Source: Bradyrhizobium ottawaense
GTDB lineage: Bacteria > Pseudomonadota > Alphaproteobacteria > Rhizobiales > Xanthobacteraceae
Assembly (NCBI RefSeq): GCF_900099825.1
Contig: NZ_LT629693.1
Location: 1,922,001 to 1,986,000, forward strand
Length of the DNA: 64,000 bases
Direction: 5' to 3'
How positions within the stretch are numbered: the stretch's first letter is position 1; every line of letters starts with the position of its first letter. This document shows, in pieces, positions 21,001-31,124 of the stretch. Position numbers and translations under genes: made by a program. The notes below the pieces were generated by a model, which saw nothing but the letters and a program-made list of their open reading frames with translations, made no database searches and had not been told where the DNA came from.

Positions 21001-22554
21001 CTACTGCGCCTTCGGCCGCACGATGGCCCAGCCGACGCGCAGCAGCGGTTGGCGGCCGTTCACCAGCCATTCGAACACGCGCGGCACTTCCGGCACCAGG
21101 CCGGGAAAGCGTTGCAAGAGTTCGGGCGGCGGCGTGCCCAAAGTATCGGACGCGCGCCAGACCACGACACCGCCGGTCTCGTTGAATTTCGCAACCGACA
21201 GCCACGGCGTTCGTTCCGGGGTGGTATCGAGCAGCAGATGCGGCCGGCCGGCGTCCATCGCAATGAAGCTCGCCAGTTGCGGATCGCCCGTCACGGCGCG
21301 AAGCTTCTGGTTGGTTCGCCGTTCAAAGCTGTCGCCGAAGAAATGCGCGATCGCCTTCGCCGGCAACGAGGTCTGCACTTCGTTGGAGCCGGTCCAGGGA
21401 AGAAACAACGTCGCCGCGATCGCCACGAAAGCGGGCGCGGCAACCGCCACCGCCCAGACCGAGCGCAACAGACGCTGGCGCCTGAGATAGACGAGGTCAC
21501 CGGTCGCGACGATCACGGCAAGACCGGACATCAGCAAGACAACGCCGGCGCCGCCGCTGACGCGCTCGAGATTGAACAGGCCAGCGACCAGGCTGCCGAG
21601 CAGCGCCGGACCGATCGCAAAGCAATAGACGAACTGGCGCGCCAGCGGATCGACCGGCGGCCGGTAGATGATCGGCGCCTCCTCCGCGTTGCGGGCGAAC
21701 CAGCCGGAGTTGAGCACTACCAGCAGCACGATGCCCGACATTGCCAGCACCAGGCCGCCGAGCAGGCCGCCCCAGTGCAGCGCGCGGGCCGAGAGATCGT
21801 CGATCGCAGGCCAGGGCGGCATCGTCAGCACATCGGCGCGGACGATCCAGATCAGCCAGGGCAGCGCCAGCACGACAATCACCAGCAGCGCATACAGCGG
21901 GTCGAGCGACATCAGGGTGCGCCGCCCGCGCACGGTAGCGACCGCAAAGCCTGCGACCAGCAGCAACAGCCCGATCGCGGCCGAGGTCGTCAGCAGCAAC
22001 AGGCCGGCCTCGATCGACCAGGCGAACCACGCGCTGCGCCGGTTCTGGCCGATGATCTGCCACGAATGCAGCAGCAGCAGCGCCCATAGCGGCCGCGCCA
22101 GCACCAGCGGGCCGAATTCGACGCCGGGCGAGCTGAAGGCCACCACCGTCATCGAGAGCAGCACCGCGAGCACCGCCTGCTGTCCGCCGACGATGGCACG
22201 CGCGAGTTGATAGAAGGCCCAGAAGGTGGCGATCGCACAGAGCTGCGCCAGCAGATAGACGCCGAACATGTAATTGCCGACGGCGCGGAAGGCGATATCG
22301 GCAAGCCAGAACGCCAGCGGCGGACCGAAATAGGTTCCGACCTGGTATTCCCGGCCGAAGGCCAGCACGGTCGCGAGTTCCCCGGGCGGGCTGCGATAGA
22401 GCAGCACCGGCAGTATCAGCCACAATGCGGCCTGCAGCAGCACCACAAGCAACACCACCAGCCGCGGCCGGGCGCGGATCAGTTCGACAACCAGGGAGGT
22501 GAAGCGCATGAACCGTCCGAAATGCCCGGGCCGAGCAGCCCTGTTCGATGGCAT
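21001..22554 (-). CDS. family 39/83-like membrane glycosyltransferase
   Basis: A 517-residue protein with about ten hydrophobic helices. The first loop contains SPPGELATVLAFGREYQVGT, and FGPPLAFWLADIAFRAVG follows, resembling the PMT/ArnT-type lipid-linked glycosyltransferases. The C-terminal 130 residues are soluble and probably periplasmic. ATG at 22552-22554 opens the frame; a second ATG 15 codons later (22507-22509) is an equally plausible start. It lies 35 bp downstream of rnhB on the same strand. Acceptor and sugar are unknown. Confidence 0.72.
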   Translation of the reverse strand: MPSNRAARPGHFGRFMRFTSLVVELIRARPRLVVLLVVLLQAALWLILPVLLYRSPPGELATVLAFGREYQVGTYFGPPLAFWLADIAFRAVGNYMFGVYLLAQLCAIATFWAFYQLARAIVGGQQAVLAVLLSMTVVAFSSPGVEFGPLVLARPLWALLLLHSWQIIGQNRRSAWFAWSIEAGLLLLTTSAAIGLLLLVAGFAVATVRGRRTLMSLDPLYALLVIVVLALPWLIWIVRADVLTMPPWPAIDDLSARALHWGGLLGGLVLAMSGIVLLVVLNSGWFARNAEEAPIIYRPPVDPLARQFVYCFAIGPALLGSLVAGLFNLERVSGGAGVVLLMSGLAVIVATGDLVYLRRQRLLRSVWAVAVAAPAFVAIAATLFLPWTGSNEVQTSLPAKAIAHFFGDSFERRTNQKLRAVTGDPQLASFIAMDAGRPHLLLDTTPERTPWLSVAKFNETGGVVVWRASDTLGTPPPELLQRFPGLVPEVPRVFEWLVNGRQPLLRVGWAIVRPKAQ

Positions 22555-22589
22555 TTGATAGAGCGCACCGGCCGCCGAGGCAACCTATC

Positions 22590-23339
22590 CTAAATGGTTG
22601 CCGGAATTTCGGTCACGATCTGCGTCTCAACCGTGAACAAGTCACGCTCGATGACGACGGTTTCTGGCTGGTGCTTCTCGCGCGCCGCGACCACAGGCGC
22701 AAAGAAGCGGCGGTGATGGACGCTCGGGCCGAGCCGGTCCAGCGCCTCGCGATGCTCGGGGACTGCGTAGCCCTTGTGGGTCTCAAAACCGTAGCCGGGG
22801 CAATCCAGTGCCAGCGCACACATCAGGCGGTCGCGCGTCACCTTGGCGATGATGGAAGCGGCGGCGATCGACATCACAATGCCGTCGCCGCCGATCACGG
22901 CATCGCAATCGCAGGCGACGTCGATGCGGTCGCGGCCGTCGACAAAGACATGCCGCGGGTTTTCCGGCAGCGCCTGCACGGCGCGCGTCAGTGCCCACAG
23001 CGAGGCGCGCAGGATGTTGTCGCGGTCGATCCGCGCCGGCGAGGCAAAGGCGACCGCAAACGATGCGGTCGCGCAGATCTCCTCGAACAATTCCTCGCGG
23101 CGCTCGGCGGTGAGCCGCTTGGAATCGTCGATGCCCTTGGGGATTCGCTTTGGATCCAGCACGACGGCGGCAGCCACCACCGGCCCCGCCAGCGGGCCGC
23201 GCCCGGCCTCGTCGCAACCGGCCACCGGCCAGACGCCGCGCTTGATCAGCGCGCGCTCGCGGCGAAAGCTCGGCGGCGTCACCGCGATCACGCCCCTGGC
23301 CGGTTTGGCTTTTGTCTTTGAAGACTTGTCCCGAATCAT
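22590..23339 (-). CDS. rnhB: ribonuclease HII
   Basis: A 249-residue enzyme that cleaves RNA in RNA-DNA hybrids and removes single ribonucleotides from DNA. The active-site motif is [14 protein letters not shown], with Asp43 and Glu44. [10 protein letters not shown] supplies a further acidic residue and [12 protein letters not shown] is the second family motif. The N-terminal 35 residues are a basic extension. Together with the radical-SAM gene upstream, rnhB is often found near ccrM in alphaproteobacteria; here several genes separate them. Confidence 0.95.
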   Translation of the reverse strand: MIRDKSSKTKAKPARGVIAVTPPSFRRERALIKRGVWPVAGCDEAGRGPLAGPVVAAAVVLDPKRIPKGIDDSKRLTAERREELFEEICATASFAVAFASPARIDRDNILRASLWALTRAVQALPENPRHVFVDGRDRIDVACDCDAVIGGDGIVMSIAAASIIAKVTRDRLMCALALDCPGYGFETHKGYAVPEHREALDRLGPSVHHRRFFAPVVAAREKHQPETVVIERDLFTVETQIVTEIPATI

Positions 23340-23423
23340 GCCGGGATGGTGCGAAAGCGGACGCCGCGGCGCAACCCGGAACCGCGTTCAATTCCCGCTA
23401 TTCAATCCAACACTTGCCAAAAC

Positions 23424-23873
23424 CTAGTCGGGCAGATGGACCCGCCGGTCGTCGCCGACCTCGATGCCCGGCGCGACCACGACCTCCCAGGGATGGTTGT
23501 CGGGATCGCCGAAATAGCCGGAATAGCCGCCATAGTCGGTCTTGTGCGCGGGTTTCAGCAGCGAGGCGCCCTTCGAAATCGCGAAATCCAGCACCTGGTC
23601 GACCTCCTCGACCGAGCCGCAGTTCCAGGCCAGCGTCACACCGCGAAAGGCTGTTGGCCGCGGCTGGTCCGGCAGCGTGACATCCGCGGCCAGTTGATCC
23701 CACGGGAAAAGCCCGATCACCGTGCCGCCGGTATCGAAGAAGGCAACAGCCTCCCCGGTGGCGCGAAATTTCCGTTGAAAGCCCAGCGCTTCATAAAAAG
23801 CGATGCTGGCGCGGATGTCGCCGACGCCGAGCGTGATGACGGTGAAGCGCGGGGTGGGTGCGTTGGAACTCAT
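23424..23873 (-). CDS. VOC/glyoxalase superfamily protein
   Basis: A 149-residue protein with the paired beta-alpha-beta-beta-beta layout. Visible motifs are ITLGVGDIRASIAFYEALGF at the start and GYFGDPDNHPWEVVVAPGIE at the end. These resemble glyoxalase/bleomycin-resistance proteins. Several metal ligand positions are unclear, so no specific reaction is proposed. It lies between the radical-SAM gene and rnhB on the same strand. Confidence 0.8.
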   Translation of the reverse strand: MSSNAPTPRFTVITLGVGDIRASIAFYEALGFQRKFRATGEAVAFFDTGGTVIGLFPWDQLAADVTLPDQPRPTAFRGVTLAWNCGSVEEVDQVLDFAISKGASLLKPAHKTDYGGYSGYFGDPDNHPWEVVVAPGIEVGDDRRVHLPD

Positions 23874-23887
23874 GATACTCCCTAGCT

Positions 23888-23990
23888 GTCATTCCGGGAT
23901 GGTGCGTTAGCACCAGACCGCAGATGCGCAATTGCGCATCGGGGAATCTCGAGATTCCGGGTTCGATGCTTCGCATCGCCCCGGAATGAC
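23888..23990. repeat. palindromic repeat, family A
   Basis: It runs from GTCATTCCGGGATGGTGCGT to CATCGCCCCGGAATGAC, containing AATCTCGAGATT as an inner palindrome. It lies between the radical-SAM gene and the VOC gene. Confidence 0.8.
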
Positions 23991-24021
23991 CGAGGAATTG
24001 TCGCTTCGCTCGCAATGACGA

Positions 24022-25182
24022 CTAGAACAAACTCAACTGCTGACCGCTTCGATTCGGCTTGACGAAATGATCGATCGAAAGCTTCGAGCGGCGCTTGTTG
24101 AGGCCGAGCTTCTCGCAGGCGACCTCGAACCGGCGTCCGATCATCCAGGCCATCGGACCGGAGCCTTTCATCCGCGTGCCCCATTGCGAGTCATAGTCGC
24201 GGCCGCCGCGCATGTCGCGGATCAGGGTGAAGACGTGGCGGTAACGGTCGGGATAGTTCGCCATCAGCCATTCGCGAAACAGGTCGCGCACTTCCAGCGG
24301 CAGCCGCAGCAATACGTAGCTGGCCTCCCTGGCGCCGGCATGGGCCGCCGCATCGAGAATGCGCTCGATCTCGGAATCGTTCAGCGCGGGAATCACGGGT
24401 GCTACCATCACGGTCGCCGGAATGCCGGCGTCCGCCAGTTTCCGGATTGCCTCCAGCCGCTTCGGCGGCGTCGAGGCCCGTGGCTCCATGGTGCGCGCGA
24501 GCTTGGGATCGAGCGTCGTCACCGACAGTGCGACCTTGACCAGATTGCGCTTTGCCATCCGCGAGAGAATGTCGATGTCGCGCGTCACCAGCGCCGATTT
24601 GGTGACGATGCCGACGGGATGGCCGACGCGCTCGAGCACTTCGAGAATGCCGCGCATGATTTTGTACTCGCGCTCGATCGGCTGATACGGATCGGTGTTG
24701 GTGCCGATCGCGATCATGCGCGGTTCGTAACCCGGTGCCGCCAGTTCCTTCTCGAGCAGTTCGGGCGCATCGGGCTTGGCGAGCAATTTCGATTCGAAAT
24801 CGAGCCCGGGCGACAGACCGAGATAGGCATGGGTCGGCCGCGCGAAGCAGTAGACGCAGCCATGCTCGCAGCCCCGATACGGGTTGATCGAGCGGTCGAA
24901 GCCGATATCGGGCGAGTCGTTGCGGGCGATGACCTTGCGCGAGGTGTCGATCCCGACCGTGGTCTTGAAGGCCGGCAGATCGTCGAGGCTTTGCCAGCCG
25001 TCGTCGAACGCGACCCGCGCCTCGGCTTCGAACCGGCCGCTGTCGTTGGACTGGGCGCCGCGGCCGCGCCGCCGCTCGCGCTCGATGGCGACCGCGAGCT
25101 CTGGAAAAGGAGTCGCACCCGCCGGAGCGGAGGGCGCCGTGACCGGCGGGTGCTTGAGGGCATGAGAGGATGCTCGGCTCAT
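24022..25182 (-). CDS. PA0069/SplB-like radical SAM protein
   Basis: A 386-residue radical SAM enzyme. The cluster motif lies at Cys105, Cys109 and Cys112 (GCEHGCVYCFARPTH), the C-x3-C-x2-C arrangement. Further motifs are IAIGTNTDPYQPIER and VALSVTTLDPKLARTMEPR. The family is known as PA0069 or Rv2578c-like; its reaction has not been settled, and the similarity to spore photoproduct lyase suggests nucleic-acid chemistry. It ends GQQLSLF. First of a minus-strand run with the VOC protein and rnhB. Confidence 0.9.
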   Translation of the reverse strand: MSRASSHALKHPPVTAPSAPAGATPFPELAVAIERERRRGRGAQSNDSGRFEAEARVAFDDGWQSLDDLPAFKTTVGIDTSRKVIARNDSPDIGFDRSINPYRGCEHGCVYCFARPTHAYLGLSPGLDFESKLLAKPDAPELLEKELAAPGYEPRMIAIGTNTDPYQPIEREYKIMRGILEVLERVGHPVGIVTKSALVTRDIDILSRMAKRNLVKVALSVTTLDPKLARTMEPRASTPPKRLEAIRKLADAGIPATVMVAPVIPALNDSEIERILDAAAHAGAREASYVLLRLPLEVRDLFREWLMANYPDRYRHVFTLIRDMRGGRDYDSQWGTRMKGSGPMAWMIGRRFEVACEKLGLNKRRSKLSIDHFVKPNRSGQQLSLF

Positions 25183-25375
25183 GGATCAGTACATAGCACG
25201 CCTTGAGAACAAAGCAAGAACATGAATCGCGGCAATCCACAGCGCGCGCGAAAAAATGCTGCTTGACCCACAGTTAGCGGCTGCCGCAAAAAACTGCACA
25301 ACGGTGGCTGCTTTGAATGTGACAAGGTGATAACAGTGCGGCGTTTTTCACCGTTTGAGCCACCGAAGCCTCATC

Positions 25376-25948
25376 ATGCTGAGCGTCATCATTCCGACCG
25401 AAGGTGTCGAACAACCAGCCGTCGCAACCCTTGCGGCGCTGGTGCCGGGCGCCGCTGCCGGCATCATCCGCGAGGTGCTGCTGGTCGATCGCGCCGGAAC
25501 CGGTGTCATCGAACGGGTCGCCGACGTGGCCGGCTGCCGTTTTCTATCGTTTGAGGGCACCCGCGCCGCGGCGATGGCGGCGGGCGCACGGACCTCGCGC
25601 TCGCCCTGGCTGATGTTCCTGCACGCCGGCGCCGTGCTCGACAGTGGCTGGATCGAAGAGACCTCGCAATTCATCCAGGGCGTCGCCAACAGCGGCAGGC
25701 CCCGCGCCGGCATCTTCCGCTACGCCCACTCGCCCTATGCCGACACCGGCTTTCGCGACGGCCTCAAATTCGTCGCCCGCATGTTCGCCGGGCCGTCGGC
25801 GGACCAGGGACTGCTGATCGCGCGCGACCACTACGACCGGCTCGGCGGCTACCGGCCGGACTCCCGCCGTTCCGAGGCGCGCCTGCTGCGGCAGCTCGGC
25901 CGCTCCGCGCGCACGACACTGCGCAGCCGGATCATGGTGGTGGCCTGA
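25376..25948 (+). CDS. short glycosyltransferase family 2-like protein
   Basis: A 190-residue protein. It begins MLSVIIPTEGVEQPAVATLA, the usual GT-A nucleotide-sugar fold entry, and has WLMFLHAGAVLDSGWIEET where the DxD-like motif is expected (here HAGAVLD). It is shorter than typical GT2 enzymes (about 230-300 residues), so it may be a specialised or reduced member. The ATG at 25376 is chosen over an upstream TTG at 25355. No strong operon partner. Confidence 0.7.
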   Translation: MLSVIIPTEGVEQPAVATLAALVPGAAAGIIREVLLVDRAGTGVIERVADVAGCRFLSFEGTRAAAMAAGARTSRSPWLMFLHAGAVLDSGWIEETSQFIQGVANSGRPRAGIFRYAHSPYADTGFRDGLKFVARMFAGPSADQGLLIARDHYDRLGGYRPDSRRSEARLLRQLGRSARTTLRSRIMVVA

Positions 25949-26062
25949 ACCATCCACTGAACCATCCACCGAACTATCCTTGGCCCGCGACGGGGGCTGG
26001 ACCCAAAATCGCGAAAACAACCCCATGCAAAGTAGACCGGGAACCGCTTCGCGCGGAAATAT

Positions 26063-26100
26063 ACTTGCCAAAGTCAAATAATTGTTTGACGATGGCAAGT
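26063..26100. promoter_or_regulatory. palindromic operator for the MarR-GNAT gene
   Basis: Outer arms ACTTGCCA (26063-26070) and TGGCAAGT (26093-26100) and inner arms TCAAA (26074-26078) and TTTGA (26085-26089) share one centre at 26081.5. All 13 bp per arm match perfectly. It ends 14 bp before the MarR-GNAT start, ideal for autorepression. Confidence 0.7.
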
Positions 26101-26114
26101 ATCGAGGTTTGCCC

Positions 26115-27044
26115 ATGTCCCAGACGGATACCGACCACCACGTCGCGGCGGTCCGCGCCTTCAACCGCTTCTACACCCGCAAGCTCGGCGTGCTCGACCA
26201 GCAACTGCTGAAAAGCCCGTATTCGCTGAGCGAGGCCCGGGTGCTGTACGAACTCGCCCACCGCGAAGACCTGTCCGCCAAGGAAATCGGGAGCGAGTTG
26301 GGCCTCGACGCCGGCTACCTCAGCCGGATCGTCCAGAATTTCGATGAAACCGGCCTGATCACGCGCAAGCCGCTGCCGTCGGACCGCCGCCAATACCGGC
26401 TCAGCCTGACCGCCAAGGGCCGGCAGGCCTGTGCCAGGCTGGAGCGCAGTTCGCAGGAAGATGTCGGCGCGATGCTGGCAGCACTGCCGGCAAACGGTAG
26501 CCAACAGCTGATCGGCGCCATGGCCGTGATCGAACGGCTGCTCGGCGCGCCAAATACCCCGCCACCCGCGGCCATCCTGCGCGGCCCCCGCCCCGGCGAC
26601 ATGGGATGGGTGGTGCAGAGCCACGGCGCGCTCTACGCCGGCGAATACGGCTTCGATTCCTCGTTCGAGGGTCTGGTCGCCGAGATCACCGCGAAATTCC
26701 TCGCCTCGTTCGACGCGTCGCGGGAACGCTGCTGGATCGCCGACATCGACGGCGCCCAGGTCGGCTCGGTGTTTCTGGTGCGGCATAGCGACGATGTCGC
26801 GAAAATTCGCCTGCTGCTGGTCGATCCGGCCGGGCGCGGGCAGAAATTGGGCCAGCGGCTGGTCGCCGAATGCATCGCGTTCGCGAAAGCCTGCGGCTAC
26901 CGCAAGATCACGTTGTGGACCCAGAGCATTCTGCTCGCCGCCCGCAAGATCTATCAGGATGCCGGCTTCGTGCTGGTCGCGAGCGAGGCGAACCGCAGCT
27001 TTGGGCAAGACCTGATCAGCGAAACCTGGGAACTGGAGCTGTGA
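26115..27044 (+). CDS. bifunctional MarR regulator / GNAT acetyltransferase
   Basis: A 309-residue fusion. Residues about 5-145 form a MarR winged helix (SLSEARVLYELAHREDLSAK and GYLSRIVQNFDETGLITRKP, with the wing SDRRQYRLSLTAKG). Residues about 160-309 form a GNAT domain with the acetyl-CoA loop VDPAGRGQKLGQRLV. Start ATG at 26115 is preferred to a TTG at 26082, which lies inside the operator palindrome. The acetyl acceptor is unknown. The perfect dyad just upstream suggests it represses itself. Confidence 0.9.
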   Translation: MSQTDTDHHVAAVRAFNRFYTRKLGVLDQQLLKSPYSLSEARVLYELAHREDLSAKEIGSELGLDAGYLSRIVQNFDETGLITRKPLPSDRRQYRLSLTAKGRQACARLERSSQEDVGAMLAALPANGSQQLIGAMAVIERLLGAPNTPPPAAILRGPRPGDMGWVVQSHGALYAGEYGFDSSFEGLVAEITAKFLASFDASRERCWIADIDGAQVGSVFLVRHSDDVAKIRLLLVDPAGRGQKLGQRLVAECIAFAKACGYRKITLWTQSILLAARKIYQDAGFVLVASEANRSFGQDLISETWELEL

Positions 27045-27187
27045 AACCGGGGCGCCGCGATTCTCCGCGACGCGTCACGCCGGATCTCATCGCGTTCTAC
27101 ACCAGGCGCGCGCACGAATTGCGCGCCGAATATTATCGCAACATGTGGCGCGCGATCTGGGCTCTGCTGACCCGCGGTTGGCGCTAA
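27041..27187 (+). CDS. small basic protein overlapping the MarR-GNAT stop
   Basis: 48 residues, starting with GTG at 27041 and overlapping the preceding stop as GTGA, which suggests translational coupling. The sequence VTPDLIAFYTRRAHELRAEY followed by YRNMWRAIWALLTRGWR is Arg- and Trp-rich and helical, like other short uncharacterised rhizobial proteins with a DLIAF..RA..LR pattern. Role unknown, possibly linked to the regulator upstream. Confidence 0.6.
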   Translation: MKPGRRDSPRRVTPDLIAFYTRRAHELRAEYYRNMWRAIWALLTRGWR

Positions 27188-27204
27188 CGTTCAATTGTAC
27201 CGCC

Positions 27205-27349
27205 GTCATTGCGAGCCAACGGGTCGCGCGAATGCGCGCCCGATGACAGGCTCCGCGAAGCAATCCATATCGCGGCATAACGGATAGATGGATTGCTTCG
27301 TCGCTTCGCTCCCTTGCACAAACGCTTCGCGTTTGTTGCAGGCAATGAC
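27205..27349. repeat. palindromic repeat, family B (long form)
   Basis: It starts GTCATTGCGAGCCAACGGGT and ends TGTTGCAGGCAATGAC. It contains inner arms GAAGCAATCCAT and ATGGATTGCTTC and a second small hairpin near its right end, AACGCTTCGCGTT. Confidence 0.75.
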
Positions 27350-27380
27350 GGAGGGCGTCTTCAACGCGTCCCCGGCAACG

Positions 27381-27944
27381 CTAGGCCGACGCGCCCTTGG
27401 CCTTCGGCCGGCGCAGATGCTCGTCCAGCCGCGGCATGATCTCGACGAAATTGCAGGGGCGGGTGCGGTAATCGAGCTGGGCGGCGAGGATGCCGTCCCA
27501 GCCGTCGCGGCAGGCGCCCGGCGATCCCGGCAGGCAGAAGATGAAGGTCGCGCCGGCAACGCCGGCGGTGGCGCGGCTCTGGATCGTCGAGGTACCGATC
27601 TTGGCGTGGCTGAGCATATGAAAGGCGATGGAAAAACCGTCCATCCGCTTTTCGAACAGGGGCTCGACCGCCTCCGGGGTGACGTCGCGCCCGGTAAAGC
27701 CGGTGCCGCCGGTGGTGATGATGGCATCAACGCTCGCGTCGGCGATCCAACGCCGGATGACGACGCGGATCGCGTCGATGTCGTCGACGATGATCTCGCG
27801 CGCCGCCAGATGATGACCGGCCGCTGTCAGCCGGTCCGCCAGCGTCGTGCCGGATTTGTCATCGGCCAGCGACCGCGTGTCCGAAATCGTCAGCACCGCG
27901 ATATTGAGCGGAACGAATGGATTGGTTTCGTTGGTGGAGGACAT
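27381..27944 (-). CDS. moaB: molybdenum cofactor protein MoaB/Mog family
   Basis: A 187-residue molybdopterin-binding protein that adenylates molybdopterin or stabilises it during cofactor synthesis. Motifs are LTISDTRSLADDKSG near the start, ITTGGTGFTGRDVTPEAVEP in the middle, and FCLPGSPGACRDGWDGIL near the end. It stands alone between repeats; no other Mo-cofactor gene is nearby. Confidence 0.92.
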   Translation of the reverse strand: MSSTNETNPFVPLNIAVLTISDTRSLADDKSGTTLADRLTAAGHHLAAREIIVDDIDAIRVVIRRWIADASVDAIITTGGTGFTGRDVTPEAVEPLFEKRMDGFSIAFHMLSHAKIGTSTIQSRATAGVAGATFIFCLPGSPGACRDGWDGILAAQLDYRTRPCNFVEIMPRLDEHLRRPKAKGASA

Positions 27945-27959
27945 TGGACTCTATCCCTC

Positions 27960-28084
27960 GTGTCCCGGACGCGGTGCAGCGCGGAGCGATGCGCCGCAGA
28001 GCCGGGACCCACTGTTCTTCGCCGGCGCCATGGGCCCCGGATCAGCAGCGCACCGCTATCGCGCTGCGCAGCATCCGGGGCACG
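27960..28084. repeat. palindromic repeat, family C
   Basis: It runs from GTGTCCCGGACGCGGTGCAG to CAGCATCCGGGGCACGC and lies between the moaB start and the zinc metallopeptidase stop. Confidence 0.75.
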
Positions 28085-28093
28085 CGAGCGCCA

Positions 28094-29032
28094 CTACCCA
28101 CCCGACCCAAACGTGTTGCAGGCCTGCACCGTGCCTTGTTGATAGCCGGTCATGAACCATTGCTTGCGCTGCGCGGCGGAGCCGTGGGTGAAGGAGTCGG
28201 GCACCACCCTGCCCGTCGCCTGCCGCTGCAGCGTGTCGTCGCCGATCGCGCTTGCCGTGGTCAGCGCCGCGTCGATATCGCCGGCTTCGAGGAAGCCCGG
28301 ACGCTTCTTCTCTTCGCGGTTGACCCAGACGCCGGACAGGCAATCGGCCTGCAGCTCGACCTTGACCTGCAGCGCGTTGGCTTCCGCCTTGCTGCCCGCC
28401 TGCTGCTGCAGCCGCGTGACGCGCGGCAGGATGCCGAGCAGGTTCTGGATGTGGTGTCCCGCTTCATGCGCGATAATGTAGGCCGCGGTGAACTTGCAGG
28501 CGTTGCCCGAGCAGCCGTGGAAGCGCGTCTCGACCTCGCGGAAGAAGTTGGTGTCGAGGAAGATCTGCTTGTCCGGCGGGCAGTAGAACGGCCCCATCGC
28601 CGCCTGCGCCATGCCGCAGCGCCCGCCATTGGTGGCGTTGCGGAACAGCACGATGCGCGGTCCCGAATAGGATTGCCCGCTGGCCTGGAAAATCTCGCTC
28701 CAGCGATCGTCGATTTCGCCGAGCACGCCGGAGATCATGCTGCCCATCTCGTCCTTCGGCGCGCCGGTCTTGGCCGGCCCCGACCGGCGATCGGTCTGAT
28801 AGCTCGGTGCCTGGCTGCCGCCGCCGGTGAGGATTTCGGCGCCGCCGATCAGGATGCGCGGATCGATGCCAAAGGCATAGCCGACCAGGCCGAGCACGAT
28901 GATGGTGCCGATGCCGAGCCCGCCGCCGCCCATCGGAAGACCGAAGCCGCCACCGCCCCCCATTCCGCCGCCGCCGCTATCGTCGCGACGGTCATCGATA
29001 TCGTCGCTGCGGCGAAAATCATCGTAACGCAT
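28094..29032 (-). CDS. ypfJ: YpfJ-type neutral zinc metallopeptidase
   Basis: A 312-residue predicted membrane-anchored zinc peptidase. The N-terminus is Asp/Arg- then Gly-rich, followed by one transmembrane segment (LGIGTIIVLGLVGYAFGI). The zinc motif is AYIIAHEAGHHIQNLLG (HExxH), and the upstream FYCPPDKQIFLDTNFF and downstream ELQADCLSGVW motifs are those of the KPN_02809/YpfJ family. No substrate is known. Confidence 0.9.
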   Translation of the reverse strand: MRYDDFRRSDDIDDRRDDSGGGGMGGGGGFGLPMGGGGLGIGTIIVLGLVGYAFGIDPRILIGGAEILTGGGSQAPSYQTDRRSGPAKTGAPKDEMGSMISGVLGEIDDRWSEIFQASGQSYSGPRIVLFRNATNGGRCGMAQAAMGPFYCPPDKQIFLDTNFFREVETRFHGCSGNACKFTAAYIIAHEAGHHIQNLLGILPRVTRLQQQAGSKAEANALQVKVELQADCLSGVWVNREEKKRPGFLEAGDIDAALTTASAIGDDTLQRQATGRVVPDSFTHGSAAQRKQWFMTGYQQGTVQACNTFGSGG

Positions 29033-29189
29033 GGCGGTATTTCCTCATCCCGGCTGGTGGCTCAGATACCCAACGCAGCAGTCACGTAAAATTTCCATTC
29101 CGTTAATCAATAACCCGCCCGGCAATTATTGCCTAGTCCGCATAAGCGGCAATATCTCCTCGGCAAATCTCGCTCAGTACTTCGACCGA

Positions 29190-29204
29190 TTAAGTCGATT
29201 TTTA
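29190..29204 (+). promoter_or_regulatory. near-match to a CtrA box upstream of ccrM
   Basis: TTAA, 7 nt, TTTA: one mismatch from TTAA-N7-TTAA. CtrA drives ccrM in Caulobacter, so the position about 85 nt before the start is suggestive. A 13-bp palindrome GGCAATTATTGCC lies further upstream at 29121-29133. Confidence 0.3.
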
Positions 29205-29266
29205 CTTTGCCCGGTCAATGTATCGCCAGTCGGTTGTTTAGTCCCGCGTCGCCGACAGCGTCGCCT

Positions 29267-30420
<1,154 letters not shown>

Positions 30421-30512
30421 CCCGCGCGGCGTTCACGCCCTTTCGACTTGATTGGTCGCGAAAGCCGGGCTTAGAATTGGCAGTATCAGTTGCTGTTTCG
30501 ATTGGTTCGCCG

Positions 30513-30830
30513 ATGCGCAGTCGATCCGAGACATGGCTGCTCCTGCCGCTGCTACCGATATTCCTCGTCAGCATGTTCCCGATGCTGCTGATCGGCATGC
30601 TGGGATCCGCCGGCCTTGTCATCTTCGGTATCCTCCTGATCCGCGTTGGCATTGCCTGCACCATGGACGCCCATGGCGATTTCGATCGGGAAGTCATCGT
30701 CCACGGCTATGCTCGGGGACCGGACCGCGCCGCCCAGGTCTCCGACCTGAAGTCGGCAACCCGCATGGCTGTGCCGCTGCACCTGTCAGGCGCGGCAATG
30801 ATTGTCGCAGGCCTCTTCCTGGTCGGCTGA
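30513..30830 (+). CDS. small membrane protein inserted behind ccrM
   Basis: A 105-residue protein with two to three hydrophobic segments (LLLPLLPIFLVSMFPMLLIG, GLVIFGILLIRVGIACTM and a C-terminal helix MIVAGLFLVG). Start ATG at 30513 is preferred over a TTG at 30477. Its stop codon lies in the first bases of the second 52-bp repeat. No family recognised. It fills the 458-bp segment between the direct repeats and so arrived with, or was trapped by, that rearrangement. Confidence 0.6.
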   Translation: MRSRSETWLLLPLLPIFLVSMFPMLLIGMLGSAGLVIFGILLIRVGIACTMDAHGDFDREVIVHGYARGPDRAAQVSDLKSATRMAVPLHLSGAAMIVAGLFLVG

Positions 30831-30878
30831 TCGACGAGCTGCGCGCCGAAATCCGCTCCGGGATGGCGGCGGGCTGAG
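30827..30878 (+). repeat. 52-bp direct repeat, copy 2
   Basis: A duplicate of the ccrM 3' end, outside any ccrM reading frame. It is followed at once by a family A repeat. Confidence 0.9.
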
Positions 30879-30895
30879 ATTCCTCACTTCAAGCT

Positions 30896-30990
30896 GTCAT
30901 TCCGGGGCGATGCGAAGCATCGAACCCGGAAGTTCGAGACCTGGAATCTCGAACTTCCGGGTTCATCGCTGCGCGATGCCCCGGAACGAC
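30896..30990. repeat. palindromic repeat, family A
   Basis: It runs from GTCATTCCGGGGCGATGCGA to GATGCCCCGGAACGAC, with an inner GGAAGTTCGAGACC / GGAATCTCGAACTTCC arrangement. Confidence 0.75.
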
Positions 30991-31124
30991 GGCAGACTCC
31001 CGCCCTCACGAACTCGTCGCTTGCTTCCCCCTCAAAAATTTGCGCATGGACAGACCGCCGCGCGGTTACCGTCGCCGCGGCCGGATTTTTTGTCGACTCC
31101 AACAGAGGCAGGGAGAATTTCCAA

